Below, in pieces: positions 37,441 to 49,380 of a DNA stretch of 64,000 bases. Position 1 is the stretch's first letter; every line of letters starts with the position of its first letter. Source of the DNA: Prochilodus magdalenae (Eukaryota; Chordata; Actinopteri; Characiformes; Prochilodontidae). The position numbers and the translations under genes are program-made. The stretch is from NCBI GenBank assembly GCA_024036415.1, contig JAMWET010000024.1:372001-436000 (forward strand), read 5' to 3'. Below the pieces are notes generated by a model. The model saw nothing but the letters and a program-made list of their open reading frames with translations. It was not told the DNA's origin and ran no database searches.

Positions 37441-38541
37441 TGAATGTAGATTAACTTGACTTGAAAAATGTAAAGTAACCATTTTGGAGATGTTTGTTTG
37501 GCTGTTTTTCTCTGAACAGCGGTGATATCCAAACCTCAAAGACACAGTAGAGAATGTAGGTACTCCTCTACAATGCGGTTTTCATTTCTTTAATAGAATA
37601 GCATAAATAATGCAACAGACTGCTGCAAATATCTATTATTTTGACAGGTTCATGCTGGTTCAGCTGGTAGGATCCATATTCCTGTTAGACCTCTTCCTAT
37701 TGTCTTTAAGATTATACTCTTTCTCCTGCTGGCGAACATAAAGTTCTCTTTTCATAATAATCCTTGTCTTATTCCCATGAGGCCTATGTGTGAGCGAGAG
37801 AGATTAAAGTGGCATGGGGTGCATCTGCATCCATTATCGGTGCTGTGCGGCCGTTGCATTTACCGCAAGGCGTTACCACCATTCGCGACTGCCCGCTGCT
37901 CACACACGTCTCGTTGGAATCCGCTGGCGGAGATTGGTGGTGGACGCCAGCTCTAATTGGAGTTTAATTATAGCTGTGTGAGGCGGCAGGGAAGACCTCC
38001 ACAACACCCCCCACCAACACCACACACACACACACCTCACCAGTATCGACTGGCAATGGGGTTGCTGTGGTAACAGGGCAATCAAAGAGCAAGGCTGATG
38101 AATGGTGAGTGTCTGTCTCAGCCACACAGAAGCGCACACACACTCATCTGCTCAGCCTGGAGCGCAGACATAACTGCTATCACAGCTAAGACTGTGTACA
38201 AACATGTAGCAAACAGCGTAGCAGCATGGTGTTAAAGTTTCAGAAGATACTGCAACAGGCAAAATGCCATATTTTCATAGGCATCAACTTCTCTTTTGAT
38301 TCACTTCACTGCTTAATGGTAATTAGGCTACAAAACCAGCATGTTTTGAATTTATGTTTATATAATTTTTGCAACAATCTAATGCAATTACATCTATCCA
38401 GCCTCCAGCACTTCAGCCCCGCCCATTCAAGTTGAAGTTGCAAAAAGTGTTTTAGTCCAGACTGCCTTTTGAAAGAGACATAATACAAGACATTTCATTA
38501 GAACAGAGGTCACCTTAATAAGTCAGTCTTAAAGTCTTAAT
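37441..38541. other. No gene seen; possible regulatory block at 37,780-38,150
   Basis: The block is GC-richer than its surroundings, has no repeat match in the window, and contains TCTAATTGGAGTTTAATTAT, two homeodomain-type sites close together. Conservation cannot be judged from this sequence alone. Confidence 0.3.
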
Positions 38542-39220
38542 GTTCCACCCAGAAGGAATCAACCGACACAAATGAGACTTAGGTAGGTTTGACAATGCGA
38601 GACCATTGTGAAGGATCCAAGTTTCATGCTCAGCCACTCATCCGATGTAAGCAAGAACAGACCTTATCACTGCACCCGACTGACCCAACACCCACAATTA
38701 CAGACATTCAACAAGCAATCATCCTGTTAGCGGCAGCAGCATTACAGATGACTGCACAACACAAGACTACACGTCAACGGCACAGAAGACTGTCATCGCT
38801 ATGGTGTCATGCCAGACTGTCATGGAGTGACTCAGAATGACAGCAGGTCATCTTCAGTGATGAGTCCCGCTTTTGTCTAGATGGAGATCACCAATGAATT
38901 TGAATGAATGTGTGGAGGCACCAAGATGAATGGTTTGTCACGCATCACACATTCAGAAGGCCTGGTGTCACTCCACCTCCACCCCTACCACAAAATCTGA
39001 AGGAACTGTGTGAGGCTGCATGGGATGGATTATCACAGGACACCTTTAGGACTCTTTACAACTCCATACCGAGACGTCTAAACATGCTTTGTTTAGAGAC
39101 ACTACTTCTGTATGTGTAGCTCAACAAATATTGCCCATATCGGTCTAAATTTATTATCATTTATTGTTCTCGGTAAGCTTTATCTTCCTTCCCCAATAGC
39201 ACTACAATCCGACACCTCCA
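38542..39220 (+). mobile_element. Internally deleted Tc1-like element, copy A8 (most complete)
   Basis: It begins GTTCCACCCAGAAGGAATCA. VIFSDESRFCLDGD (about 38,849-38,890) carries the first catalytic Asp. After VWRHQDEWFV and RRPGV the frame passes straight into LPQNLKELCEAAWDGL and the C-terminal TLYNSIPRRL. About half of the catalytic domain is missing, and a stop follows the first Asp region. The end near CAATAGCACTACAATCC matches the complement of the start of copy A9. Confidence 0.82.
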
Positions 39221-39989
39221 GCTGCCAGTTAATCTGTTATGGAGTATGACAGGACAGCATGCTTTCTGCTGTGAGGTATACAACTGGCTGTTTGAAGCAA
39301 TACAATTGAAATTTCTTGTAAACCAATACAGTTAGCTGTTTATGCTCTTATTAGAGACAAGAATAGGCTCCAGTGTATATTGGGACACATCCAACTACGG
39401 TCAACCTCTGCTAGCCATCTGATCAGTCTTTAGTCACTCTGCAATTCAAGATGGGGACTAAAGTAGACAGGAGACTAGTCAAATAGACTAAAACTGAAAA
39501 AAAAGGAAAGGGGAAAAATATACAACAGCACAATAACAACAATAGCCCTGAGAGATAAAGAGATAAAGGGATGCTGAACAGTAATCATGAAATAAGACAG
39601 TGCCTGTTAGAATTAAAAGTCAACCCTACTGAAACAATAAAATACAAGAACGATAAAGCACATGTTCCATCTAAAGGTCACAAAATACATGCAGCAAGGT
39701 TGTGTAGGATGTGTAACTGTCAAAAAACGCTTACTGAGGAAAGAAGAGAAACAAAATAAACAAAAAAAAGAAGCTGCAGGTGTTCTCACAACAATAGACT
39801 GACCGCCCCATAGTTCAGAACTGAACTTTGGAAGAGTGGGAAAAAACTGATAATGATAGTCTTCTAAGGAGAATGGGGGTGGTAATTACGGTAACAGCTG
39901 GACACACTGAATACTACAAACTGTGATATTTGTTTTTTTTGGTATTTATGTTCAAATATACTGTTTATAAACTCATCATCAGAAGAACA
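39221..39989. other. No gene seen
   Basis: A-rich unique-looking DNA (39,480-39,780) with short frames only. Confidence 0.5.
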
Positions 39990-40590
39990 GTTGAACCCAG
40001 AAGGCATTGTGGGATTGCAGTGCTATTGAGAAGGAAGATAAAGGTTACCAGGATCAATAAATAATGCTTTCTTTATACTGATATGGGTAATATTTATTAA
40101 GCTACACATACGATGGTAGTGTCTCTTAGTATGGTGTCAGGCCGCCATGTTTGCTAATGCAACATGCCAGATGTCTTAGTATGGAGTTGTAGAAGTCCTT
40201 ATGGTGTCCTGTGATAATCCATCCCATGCAGCTTCAATATTCTCTCACAGGTTCTGCAGTAGGGGTGGAGCTGAAGTGACAGCAAACCTTTTGGACATGT
40301 GACATATGACAACAAACCGTTCATCTGGGTACTGTCCACGGTGCCTCCACACACAGATTTGTTGGCCATCTCCACCAAGACAAAAGCCAGACTCGTCACT
40401 GAAGGTTACCCATTGCCATCCTGACTCACGACTGAGGTAACGTTAATTATGGCTTTAGGGCTACTGTGGATAAGGCTTGTCCTTGCTTACGTCACATGCA
40501 AAGTTGCTCATGAAACTTGAATTATTTGCATGGCTCACGATGTCAAACCTACCCACCAAGTTTCATTCCAGTTGGTTGATTCCACCTGGA
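39990..40590 (-). mobile_element. Internally deleted Tc1-like element, copy A9
   Basis: It runs from GTTGAACCCAGAAGGCATTG to CAGTTGGTTGATTCCACCTG. The minus strand shows the same deletion junction as copies A5 and A8 in diverged form. Remnants include VCGGTVDSTQMNGLLSYV in a shifted frame. Dead copy. Confidence 0.8.
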
Positions 40591-42576
40591 TGCAATTTTC
40601 TCTATGATTTTGACAATGACTGAATATGATATATGAATGGCTATTGAGACCACTTTGTAATATTATGTTAAATATGTTGTTGCTTTATTTCCTGATGGTG
40701 GAAAATCGATAACATCATTGTAAGTTTTGACTCATCATTGACTGAATACATCTGCTGTCTTTTACATAGTACTGTGTTAATGTTTTTTGTCAACTAGCTG
40801 CAGGTGTGAAATGATCTCAAGTGAGTGCAGCCAAAGAAGATGGAGCTGATGAGATCCAATGCAAAATGAATCCATGTTCAATATTTTATTCAAAGTCATT
40901 TTGATCACACAAACAAGTCATGAAATACACGCACAGTGCGAAGTGTCTGAGGTTTGATGTATGATGTTTTCATTTAGGCTAATACCAATGACAATGTTGT
41001 TATGGAAAAAAAGCTAATCAAGTCTAATGGTTTTACCTGTATACTGTAATTTATCTCGCTCTGCTTTAACATACTGTGTTTGTGCTTGGTTTCCCTTCCC
41101 ACTATGAACATGACAGAGAGAGAGAGAGAGCCATGCAAACCTACACTATCGATCAGGATGTCTTCAGAGTGAATACATTAGGGCGGTCGACAGTTCAGGC
41201 TCGTATATTGTAAATGCTGGGTTGATCTTGTTGTACTGAACTCAGCTCACCCTTTTTCAACAACACTGTTAGATTTCTACCTTTTCAATGAACCTCTTGG
41301 ACCATCTCCAATGGATGATCTGTATGATATATAATAAATGCCCGATCTATATGATAGGACTGTATGTTCCTATACTGCGTATGTACGTTATTTGTATGGA
41401 CACTTGAGTCTCCTTTGCTGCTATTTCACAGTATCCCACAGTTATGTCTCATCAGTCATGTTCAGTTTAGTATTAAAAAGAAAGAACTGTTGGTTGGTTT
41501 GCTTTGTTCCAGAGAGGCTTTTAATTTGAAGGTCAAGGCTAGGTTATGAGTGTGCTTTGATGAGAAGCTTCATAGTACAAACCCACAGAGTCAAGAGGTA
41601 GCTGTTAGCTCTGTGTTTTCCCTATTCGTCATATGGACCATAACCTTGATTCCTCTGTGAACTTACTAAAGTTCTTTGCACTCACAACTGTACAAACAAT
41701 CTTTTTATAAGACAGCTTGAATTTGTCACAGCTACAACATATACACGATTAATGTTGTAGATTGTCGGCAGCAAGGCGCCCAGGTGCTGAGGCAGCAACA
41801 CAGTTCCAAACCATCATGCTCCCTTCACCATGCTTCATGTGAGGTTTGTTGTTTAGTGTGCTAGAAACAGGACGTCCACTCATAGGGACAGAAGAAGCAA
41901 TCATGAATTTTCTCCATTTGTAGACAAGTTGTCTAACTGTGGATTAATGTTCAAGCAAGTCTATAGCAATATTCTTGTAACCGGTTTTGAGCTTTATGCA
42001 CAGAATGCTTAACACATCTTCTTAAAGGTGTTTGTGCCAAGGCATTATACACTAACCTTTGTTGAGATTTGTAATTAACCAGACTTTGTGTGCTGCCTTT
42101 ATTTAATTGTATTTATTTAATCTCTCCTTCAAATAGAAGAACTCGCTTGAGCAGCAGAAACCTCTACTTCCTGAAACTGTTGTTTGATCTTTTTGACCCA
42201 TTGATTTTTTGGCCCCAACTGCCTGAAGTGGTCATATTGGTGGTCTTTCATCCATAAAATCTATGCTTCAGTTTCTTCCACAACATTTCAGTTCAATAGA
42301 CGTCCAAAGGTCAGGAGCTACAATCAATCGGTAGACCCTAGTCTAGGGTCTGGAATTTGACATTACATTTTTAAAACGAGAAAACTTCTACTTTTACCTC
42401 CAAACATGCTAGACTGACTTGGAATGAATTGGGTCTTGCTGCAAGACCAACCTTCTCTTAAGCTTCAGTTCATGGATGGGTGTTGTAACATTCACCTCTA
42501 GTTTCCTGATGCAATTCAGAAAACAGAGTACCAGCATATGACAGTGTACCCTAAAGTGTTTCACAGTTGCCATGAT
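40591..42576. other. No gene seen; possible old DNA-transposon remnant at 41,790-42,270
   Basis: The block holding AGTTCCAAACCATCATGCTC and CCTTCACCATGCTTCATGTG resembles antisense transposase sequence found in fish DNA transposons. No frame survives, so I give it low weight. A short (GA)n lies at 41,115-41,130. Confidence 0.35.
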
Positions 42577-42875
42577 TGTAACAATGGGGCGGATGCAGGT
42601 TGCATGCTCAAAGAAGCTTTTAATAAGGTCAGTTGGATACTCAGAGTCCACACAGGGAAGGTTCAAAACACAGACAGCCAGCATCGGAGACATATCCATA
42701 ATCAACAAGCCAGGAGACAAAAGCAAGGGTCACCATGAAAACAGAACAGAGTGACTTAGACTCAGGTACAACACAGAACAAACAAAGTGGTCTATATGAG
42801 AGTACTAATGAGTCCATGACAAGAGGAGTCTCCTAAGTGGGGTGGGGCCGGGAGAGGGGTGGACACATCATGACA
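42577..42875 (-). mobile_element. Diverged solo LTR, copy 3
   Basis: It starts TGTAACAATGGGGCGGATGC and ends CATCATGACA (TG...CA termini). Flanking 5-mers ATGAT and ATGCT differ by one base, consistent with an aged target duplication. It shares layout and some blocks with the LTRs at 1492 and 10856 but is shorter. Confidence 0.6.
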
Positions 42876-44772
42876 ATGCTGGAATGAAGAGATCAACGAA
42901 GTACACAAACCATGTATTTGAGTTAAAGTAGAGATCCAGAAGGTAGAATATTCATCCAGCAAAAGTAAAGTAAAAGCTCCTCCCTTTAGACCTCCACCTG
43001 AGTAAATGTACGAAAGTATTTACCTTCAAATGTGCTTAAGTATGGAGAGTAGCAAGGTTAGATTTATTATGGCTCTAATATCAAATGATCATTTCTGATG
43101 GTGTCACTTTTGGTCCACCAATCTTTTAATAGAAGGTCATTAATTAGTCTGACACTGATGCCTATTCAACTGATCACAAAACACTGAAGGCAAACCACAA
43201 ACACTAAAGCCAAATTCATGTCTGATGACGTATGTTGTTCTGCAAAAGATGATAATGTGTTTCAGGGTTTCAATTTACACATTATTTGCACATTATTCAT
43301 GGTTATATATTTACGCAGCCAGGAGGAATAGTTGGAAACCTCAACTTTGTAGAAAACGTATAGTTAGAAAAACTTTGAATGACAGGAGAACTTATGGCTG
43401 TGTTTAGTAGTGGAAGTATGAAACAATGTAGCCGTCATGTGTATTATCCACTGTATCTCACACAAACCTGACCTTAACCTCACCGAAAGTCTTTAGGATA
43501 TGCTAGAGAAAGCTTTCAGGAGTGGTTTGACTCTCCAGTTGTCATCTCAGCCAAAATGAAATGCAACTCTGGCTAGAAATAAAAGTTGTGATATTGCATA
43601 AGCTTGTCCATACAATTCCACAGTGAATGTGCACCCTAATCTAAGCTGAAGGTGATCCAGCATGATTTTAGAGTGTGCAAGTTTTTGGGCTAGGTAGGGT
43701 ATTTTGCCTTTTCAGTTCAGTTCACATGACATTAGTTCAGTAGTCCTCTGGCTCAGAAGCTTTTAGGAGCTGTGAATGGAGCAATATGCTTCCTCCCTGC
43801 TATCATTCATGGAGGACTCATGAACACTGACATTAGCCAGTGCATGAAAACCCTGCAGAGCTCTGGATGTCCACCTGGAGTTCTGTGTGATCTTCCTCCA
43901 TATTACACAGCTTGCTCTTGCAGTGATTTGCTTGATGGCCACACCTGAGGAAGGTAATAGTGGGCTTGAATATTCTCTATTTGTACACATTTGTATCAGC
44001 CTGGCAGTGGAACTGCCCTTGAGCTCAAATTATAACCTCAGTATTGTATAATACTGTATTGGCATATTTAGCAGACATAAAAAATAATAAAAAAATTGGA
44101 ATAAAAAATAAAGCTCTAATTACTGTGTTTTTTTAAATATATATAAACAATCTCTGCTCTGAATGGCTTTTATGTATTGTGGCGCCTCTATAGACCATAC
44201 AGAGAAGAGAGTAAGTAGTACACTATGCATATACTAGATCAAGCTCATTAGTACATAAGGGCAAGGTATATTTGTTGTTTCATTATATGCACCTTTCAAT
44301 GAAAGAATTGTATCTATGCGCCCATACCTTCATCCATGCGGTTCTTCCCCCTTTTTGTGTTTTGCCCTTTTTTGCATTTAAAGCTATTTGTTACCATGGA
44401 GATCCCAGTAATGACTGCCTAGACAAGAGAATGCAGGGATTGATTTTTATAGACCTGCTCTCTACTGATATATCTCATTTAGGCTGGAAAGCGGATGGGA
44501 AATATTGAAATTTGGGCCATTCTGTGTTTTAATATTTGTGCTTGAAAGAATGAAAATGGTGAGAGCACTGTGACAGATCTGCTCATCAGGGTGTGCAATT
44601 ATGACAATTAAGCTCTTGGGTTCCTTTAATGGTTTTTATGCTCTTGTGGCACATACAAAGACAGTGTACATATGAGGACAGAAAAAGCCTGGTTTAAAGA
44701 TTTGGGGGAAAGTTCACATATAACATTAATAAATATAATTTACCACTCGGCACGGTCATTGCACATTGGACT
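42876..44772. other. No gene seen
   Basis: AT-rich unique-looking DNA. No exon, RNA gene or clear element recognised. Confidence 0.5.
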
Positions 44773-45270
44773 ATTCTCAGCACTGCAGTGCCACTGATGT
44801 GGTGGTTGTGTGTTAGTGTGTGTTGTGCTGGTGTGAGTGAATCAGACTCAGCAGTGCTCCTGGAGTGTTAAACACAGTGTCCACTCACTGTCCACTATAT
44901 TAGACACTCCTAACTTGCTGGTCCACCTTGTAGATGTACAGTCGGAGATGATAGCTCATCTGCTGCTTCACAGTTCCTGTTGGTCAATCTCTAGTCCTTC
45001 ATCAGTGGTCACAGGATGCTGCCCACATGACACTGTTGGCTGGATGTTTTGGTTGGTGGATGATTCGCAGTCCAGCAGTGACACTGAAGTGTTTAAACAC
45101 TCTTTCTGATCCACTCACACCCGCACAACACACACTAACACACCACCACCACATCAGTGTCACTGCAGTGCTGAGAATGATGCACCACCCACATAATACC
45201 TGCTCTGTGATGATGTCAACCATTGATAAACAGGAGAAAGAAGGGATAACAAAGTATATAGAGAAACAGA
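44773..45270. mobile_element. Non-autonomous DNA transposon (C family), left part
   Basis: ATTCTCAGCACTGCAGTGCC at 44773 faces GTCACTGCAGTGCTGAGAAT ending at 45177, and the complementarity extends about 70 bp through GTGTGTTAGTGTGTGTTGTG. The sequence beyond (ACCTGCTCTGTGATGATGTC, AACAAAGTATATAGAGAAAC) belongs to a longer repeat common in fish. It is interrupted by a LINE and resumes at 45,907. Confidence 0.8.
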
Positions 45271-45906
45271 GTGAGCACCTTCAAATTCCTTGGAGAGAGC
45301 ATCACTGAAGACCTCACCTGGTCACACAATACAACACAACTGGTCAAAAAGGCACAACAACAGCTGCATTTCCTGCGAAGACTCAAGAAAACAGGCATGC
45401 CAGCCAAAATTCCGGGGATCGTCTACAGATGCATAATTGAATTATAACTGCACAGACCGACCACCAGATCATTACAGACTGCTTAACTACACAGACTGCA
45501 CTTTGTGCACATACCCTGGTAATTCAGTTTATCACTGGTATGAGGACCAGTGTTATTCTGTTTATACTGAATATGTACACTGTGTATGATACATTTATAC
45601 TAAATTTGAATATATAACTGGCTGCTGTTGCACAGTTCTGTCATTTGCACTAATACCGCATACTGTACATATGTTCTGCTACTGTACCTTTCAGACTTAT
45701 AAAGCATATATTGTGCATTTTCTTAATTTTTATACATACATATATTTTTATTATCATTAGTCTTTTCTTTATTATTTAGTACTAAGTATTTATTTTGTAT
45801 TTGTTTAATACTTGAAGTCCAGGAGCGAGTGCAGAGTAAGAATTTCATTGTACAGTGCAACTGCTTGTTTTTCTGTGCATATGACAATAAACGCTTGAAT
45901 CTTAAA
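45271..45906 (+). mobile_element. 5'-truncated LINE 3' end inserted in the C-family element
   Basis: The plus strand reads TFKFLGESITEDLTWSHNT followed by TQLVKKAQQQLHFLRRLKK, then MPAKIPGIVYRCIIEL and a stop. This is the C-terminal part of an L2-like reverse transcriptase. The 3' UTR includes AAGAATTTCATTGTACAGTG and ends CATATGACAATAAACGCTTG then AATCTTAAATC. The sequence then returns to the interrupted host repeat. Confidence 0.87.
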
Positions 45907-45985
45907 TCTACTGTAACTGTAGAACTACAAAGTACTCCTGTATGGTAAGTGGAGTTTAGATGTCACCGGTTATATATACTGTTGA
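45907..45985. mobile_element. C-family element, right part after the LINE
   Basis: GTAACTGTAGAACTACAAAG followed by TACTCCTGTATGGTAAGTGG continues the repeat that breaks off at about 45,270. Confidence 0.6.
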
Positions 45986-46589
45986 GACTTCCTTTCATTT
46001 TTCCATACTGAATATCTATACAGACCTTTGAGTCCCGGTGTTCAGTGTACGGTATACTGTCTCTATACTGGTGGTATGATTCTGTCCTCCTTTGCTTTTT
46101 AGCCCCTCTGCTCATGACTCAATTCGAAAATCTTCTCCCACTCATTCAAACTCCAGGCTAGAGCTAATTTGGTGAGTAGCTTAAAGGTACAAAGAGTCAG
46201 GAAGTCAGACTTCAAGCTGGTGTTGAAATGATTTTCTTCTTTCTCTTTTACTTAATGTGTCAACTTTCTAAATGTTATATTTCTCCGTTTCTCGCCCCAT
46301 TTCTCCTATACTGCTTCTGGTCTTTACATAAATGCTGCAGTCTAAATGATCTTTTCTGGTGCATTAAACACTATTATTACTGAAATCTCACAAATGTAAG
46401 TTTCATATAAAGTCTTATACAAAGTGTTAAAGTTGATCAAGTTTTTTTTGGTTGGATTCAGAGCTGTTACCTGGCATTCATAAACCATCTTTCTTTTCTC
46501 TTTTTATTAGAACCTCTCTACTCTAAGTCTTCATTTGATCACTAATGTTGATTGATTTTTATAAACATTATTAGCTCCACCGGACAAAG
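45986..46589. other. No gene seen
   Basis: T-rich unique-looking DNA without supported exons. Confidence 0.5.
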
Positions 46590-46870
46590 AATTAGTCACC
46601 TGTGACCAAAACATATCTAAACAGTGTGTAATACGTCCACAAGCACAAATAACAGCTGTGATTAGATTTAACATGGACTAAACAAGCCACCCTTGCATCA
46701 CAGAATTGCACAGTTGGTTCAGATTTGGTGGATGCCTTCCCTTCCCTTCACAATTCTGAGGGGACTTTCCTATAGACTGGGATTTTTCCCACTGCTGAGA
46801 GACCTGTATGACCGCACCCTTTCATACACCTAAAAGACTGTTCCTGATTTGTCAGTCGACTTGTCAACCA
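46590..46870. repeat. Unclassified dispersed repeat, copy 2
   Basis: TCCACAAGCACAAATAACAG, CAGATTTGGTGGAT, GACTGGGATTTTT and GACCTGTATGACCGCACC parallel the same order of blocks in copy 1 at 4.88-5.09 kb. Confidence 0.65.
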
Positions 46871-48156
46871 ATCAGAGGCTGTGTTTCTGTCTTATCAACC
46901 AATCAGAAGCTGTGCTCCTGACATGTCTCAGACTTGACTCATTGATGGACAGCTTTACTTCTCCAAGTTTTTAGCATGCAGTTTTCCCAAGATATTTATG
47001 TACAACTTCCTTTGATGTTTTATACGACCCTGTTAAAGGCTAAAGGAGGTTTAAGTCCACTGCAGAGCTCTGAAGCACTGATGCTGCACGCATGAATGGC
47101 TAACAGATCCAAGATCTAGCAATCACGCTGCCACACTCCTCTTGGTGTAATTGGTGTAATGGCCCTTCTCTACTTTCTGATGTAGCTTCCAGGACCATTT
47201 GCGGCAATTATTCTCATGACATCTACTGATATAAAAAAGGCCTCAGATCTCAGATTGGTCTACTTGGTAAAGTGGATTCTTAAAGGGGACTTAAAAAGTC
47301 ATTATAGGGAATTTGAATAGATTTAAGATTAGTTTGGCTCTCAGAAAATCAGCATAAAGTGGCTTTAAAGCTTAAAGGACGTTTAAGCTGAGACCGAAGA
47401 AGTTAAAACATTAGAAATAAACAGCGGAGAAAGATCCCTACTTTGTAAATGTGTTTTTTCTTCCCACAAATTAATCCCATTATATGATTTCCAGCAATGT
47501 GCAGACATTTCAGTGTAATCCCTGTCATGCTGTTTAGGCTTTTAAAGCCATCAAACTGCACTTACTAAGACAACAACAAATCTAACAATAATGGCTTCGT
47601 GTGTCGCAGCTAGAGAGAAGCATTCTCTCTGTAAATACAGAACAATTTGAGACGAGAGCAATTTGGACTCCTGTGTGAAGAAGATCCTCACTTTGCCCTC
47701 AGGCCTTTTAGTAATACAGCGTCTAGGGAACTAGCATGCAATTACGCTGTTTAGCAAACAAATTGAGGTGACCTCGCTCCAGAACTTAATGGCTCGCCGC
47801 AGCTTTGCAGCTTCTTAAGGAGAGATTAATTGAAACCTCGTAAAAATGTTTGTCTGTAATAAAGGTCAGTTCTCATTTTTGGGGCATTCGTTTTGTGACC
47901 TCTGTAGCCTATTTAAAAGCACCCTTCTCCAAAAAGCACGGGTGCTTATTCTATGGATTATGCTTTCCTTAATGCACATCTGTACTGCACTGACCAGTTT
48001 ATTGTTCATCTCAAATTTTAATTCTTTCTTACTTAGGTGTCAAGTTCCAGTGTCTAGGAGAGACTTTTAAGGAAGTGCTGTATTGGGATGCAGAGGACCC
48101 CAAGAGGTGGAAAGAATTCCATGCCTAAATACACTCAATATCAAAATAGCTGCTCC
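46871..48156. other. No gene seen; possible conserved non-coding block at 47,480-47,830
   Basis: The block has no repeat match in the window and includes GCATGCAATTACGCTGTTTA and GGAGAGATTAATTGAAACC. Conservation is not testable here. Confidence 0.28.
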
Positions 48157-48275
48157 TGGAAGGAATCAACCAATAGAAATAAAACTTGGTGCGTTGGTAT
48201 AACATTGTGGGACATGCAAATGATTCAAGTTTCATGCTTGGCCACGATTGTGATGTAAGCAAGGATGACCCTTAC
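48157..48275 (+). repeat. Terminal fragment of the deleted Tc1-like family (A10)
   Basis: GGAAGGAATCAACCAATAGA followed by AATAAAACTTGGTGCG and ATTCAAGTTTCATGCTTGGC matches the first ~110 bases of copy A8. Confidence 0.7.
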
Positions 48276-48282
48276 CACCATG

Positions 48283-48477
48283 TCAGTGTAACTGCAGTGA
48301 TAAAAATGATCCCAAATATTTCCTGCTTTGTGGTGGTCCTGTAGGGGATTAACAATGTACTGTAGATTATGTAAGTTTACAGTCATATTGATCAACTGAT
48401 CTTCTATCCCATCCACGACTGGAAGAGGTCCAACAAAGCCAGGACTACTACTGACCAGATGATATTTGTGCGGAACA
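48283..48477. repeat. Duplicated segment, left copy
   Basis: From AGTGTAACTGCAGTGATAAA to GATGATATTTGTGCGGAACA. Its last ~150 bases recur almost unchanged at about 49,129-49,277. The first part resembles the right arm of the C-family element (TTGTGGTGGTCCTGTAGGGG). Confidence 0.85.
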
Positions 48478-49012
48478 TTTTACACAGACACTAAGGACTT
48501 TACACAGACACTAAGGACTTTACACAGACACTAAGGACTTTACACAGACACTAAAGGACTTTACACAGACACTAAAGGACTTTACACAGACACTAAGGAC
48601 TTTACACAGACACTAAAGGACTTTACACAGACACTAAGGAATTTACACAGACACTAAATGACTTTACACAGACACTAAAGGACTTTACACAGACACTAAA
48701 GGACTTTACACAGAGACAGGACACTAAAGGGACACTTTACACACAGACATTAAATACACAGACTTTTTACACAGACACTAAGGACTTTACACAGACACAG
48801 ACACAGACAGTAAGGACTTTTACACAGGACACACAGACTAAAATGACTTTGACACAGACAGACACTAAATGACTTTACAGACACTAAATGACACAAACAC
48901 TAAGGACTTTACACAGACACTAAGGACTTTACACTACACTTTTTTACACAGATACTTTCATACTTTTATATTGTACTTTTTGTTTTTGACTTTACACAGA
49001 CACCATGACTTT
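48478..49012. repeat. 21-23-bp minisatellite, array 1
   Basis: The unit is ACTTTACACAGACACTAAGG, with AAAGG and AATG variants. It is regular to about 48,700. Beyond that it dissolves into irregular, partly interleaved pieces (for example repeated ACACAGACACAGACAC and TTTTTACACAG). The same unit forms the array at 51.8 kb. Confidence 0.92.
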
Positions 49013-49380
49013 CAGTGTAACTGCAGTGATACACAGACAAAAATGACACTACACACCCAGAATAAGGATATTTTTTCCTGCATTGTATCTTTGTCTTTGG
49101 TCCTGTAGGGGATTAACAAAATTTCCTACTGGTCCTGTAGGGGATTAACAATGTACTGTAGATTATGTAAGTTTACAGTCATATTGATCAACTGATCTTC
49201 TATCCCATCCATGACTGGAAGAGGTCCAACAAAGCCAGGACTACTACTGACCAGATGATATTTGTGTGGAACATTCCCCGCACAGAAATGACAACAACAT
49301 GGTAATGTTGCTGACCTGCATACTGTGACACTTATTGTGCATTGCTGGCCACTTTATTAGACACAGCTACATTGCTGATA
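49013..49380. repeat. Duplicated segment, right copy, continuing into a C-like repeat
   Basis: The left part (49,013-49,128) is a scrambled version of 48,283-48,330. From 49,129 the copy is clean. It continues beyond the breakpoint of the left copy through CATTCCCCGCACAGAAATGA to GGCCACTTTATTAGACACAG, an element-end motif common in fish repeats. Confidence 0.75.

Noticed and set aside
41760..42270. Possible antisense transposase remnant
   Set aside because: Only short blocks are reminiscent of fish DNA transposons. No ends, frame or catalytic motif could be supported, so it is not called as an element.
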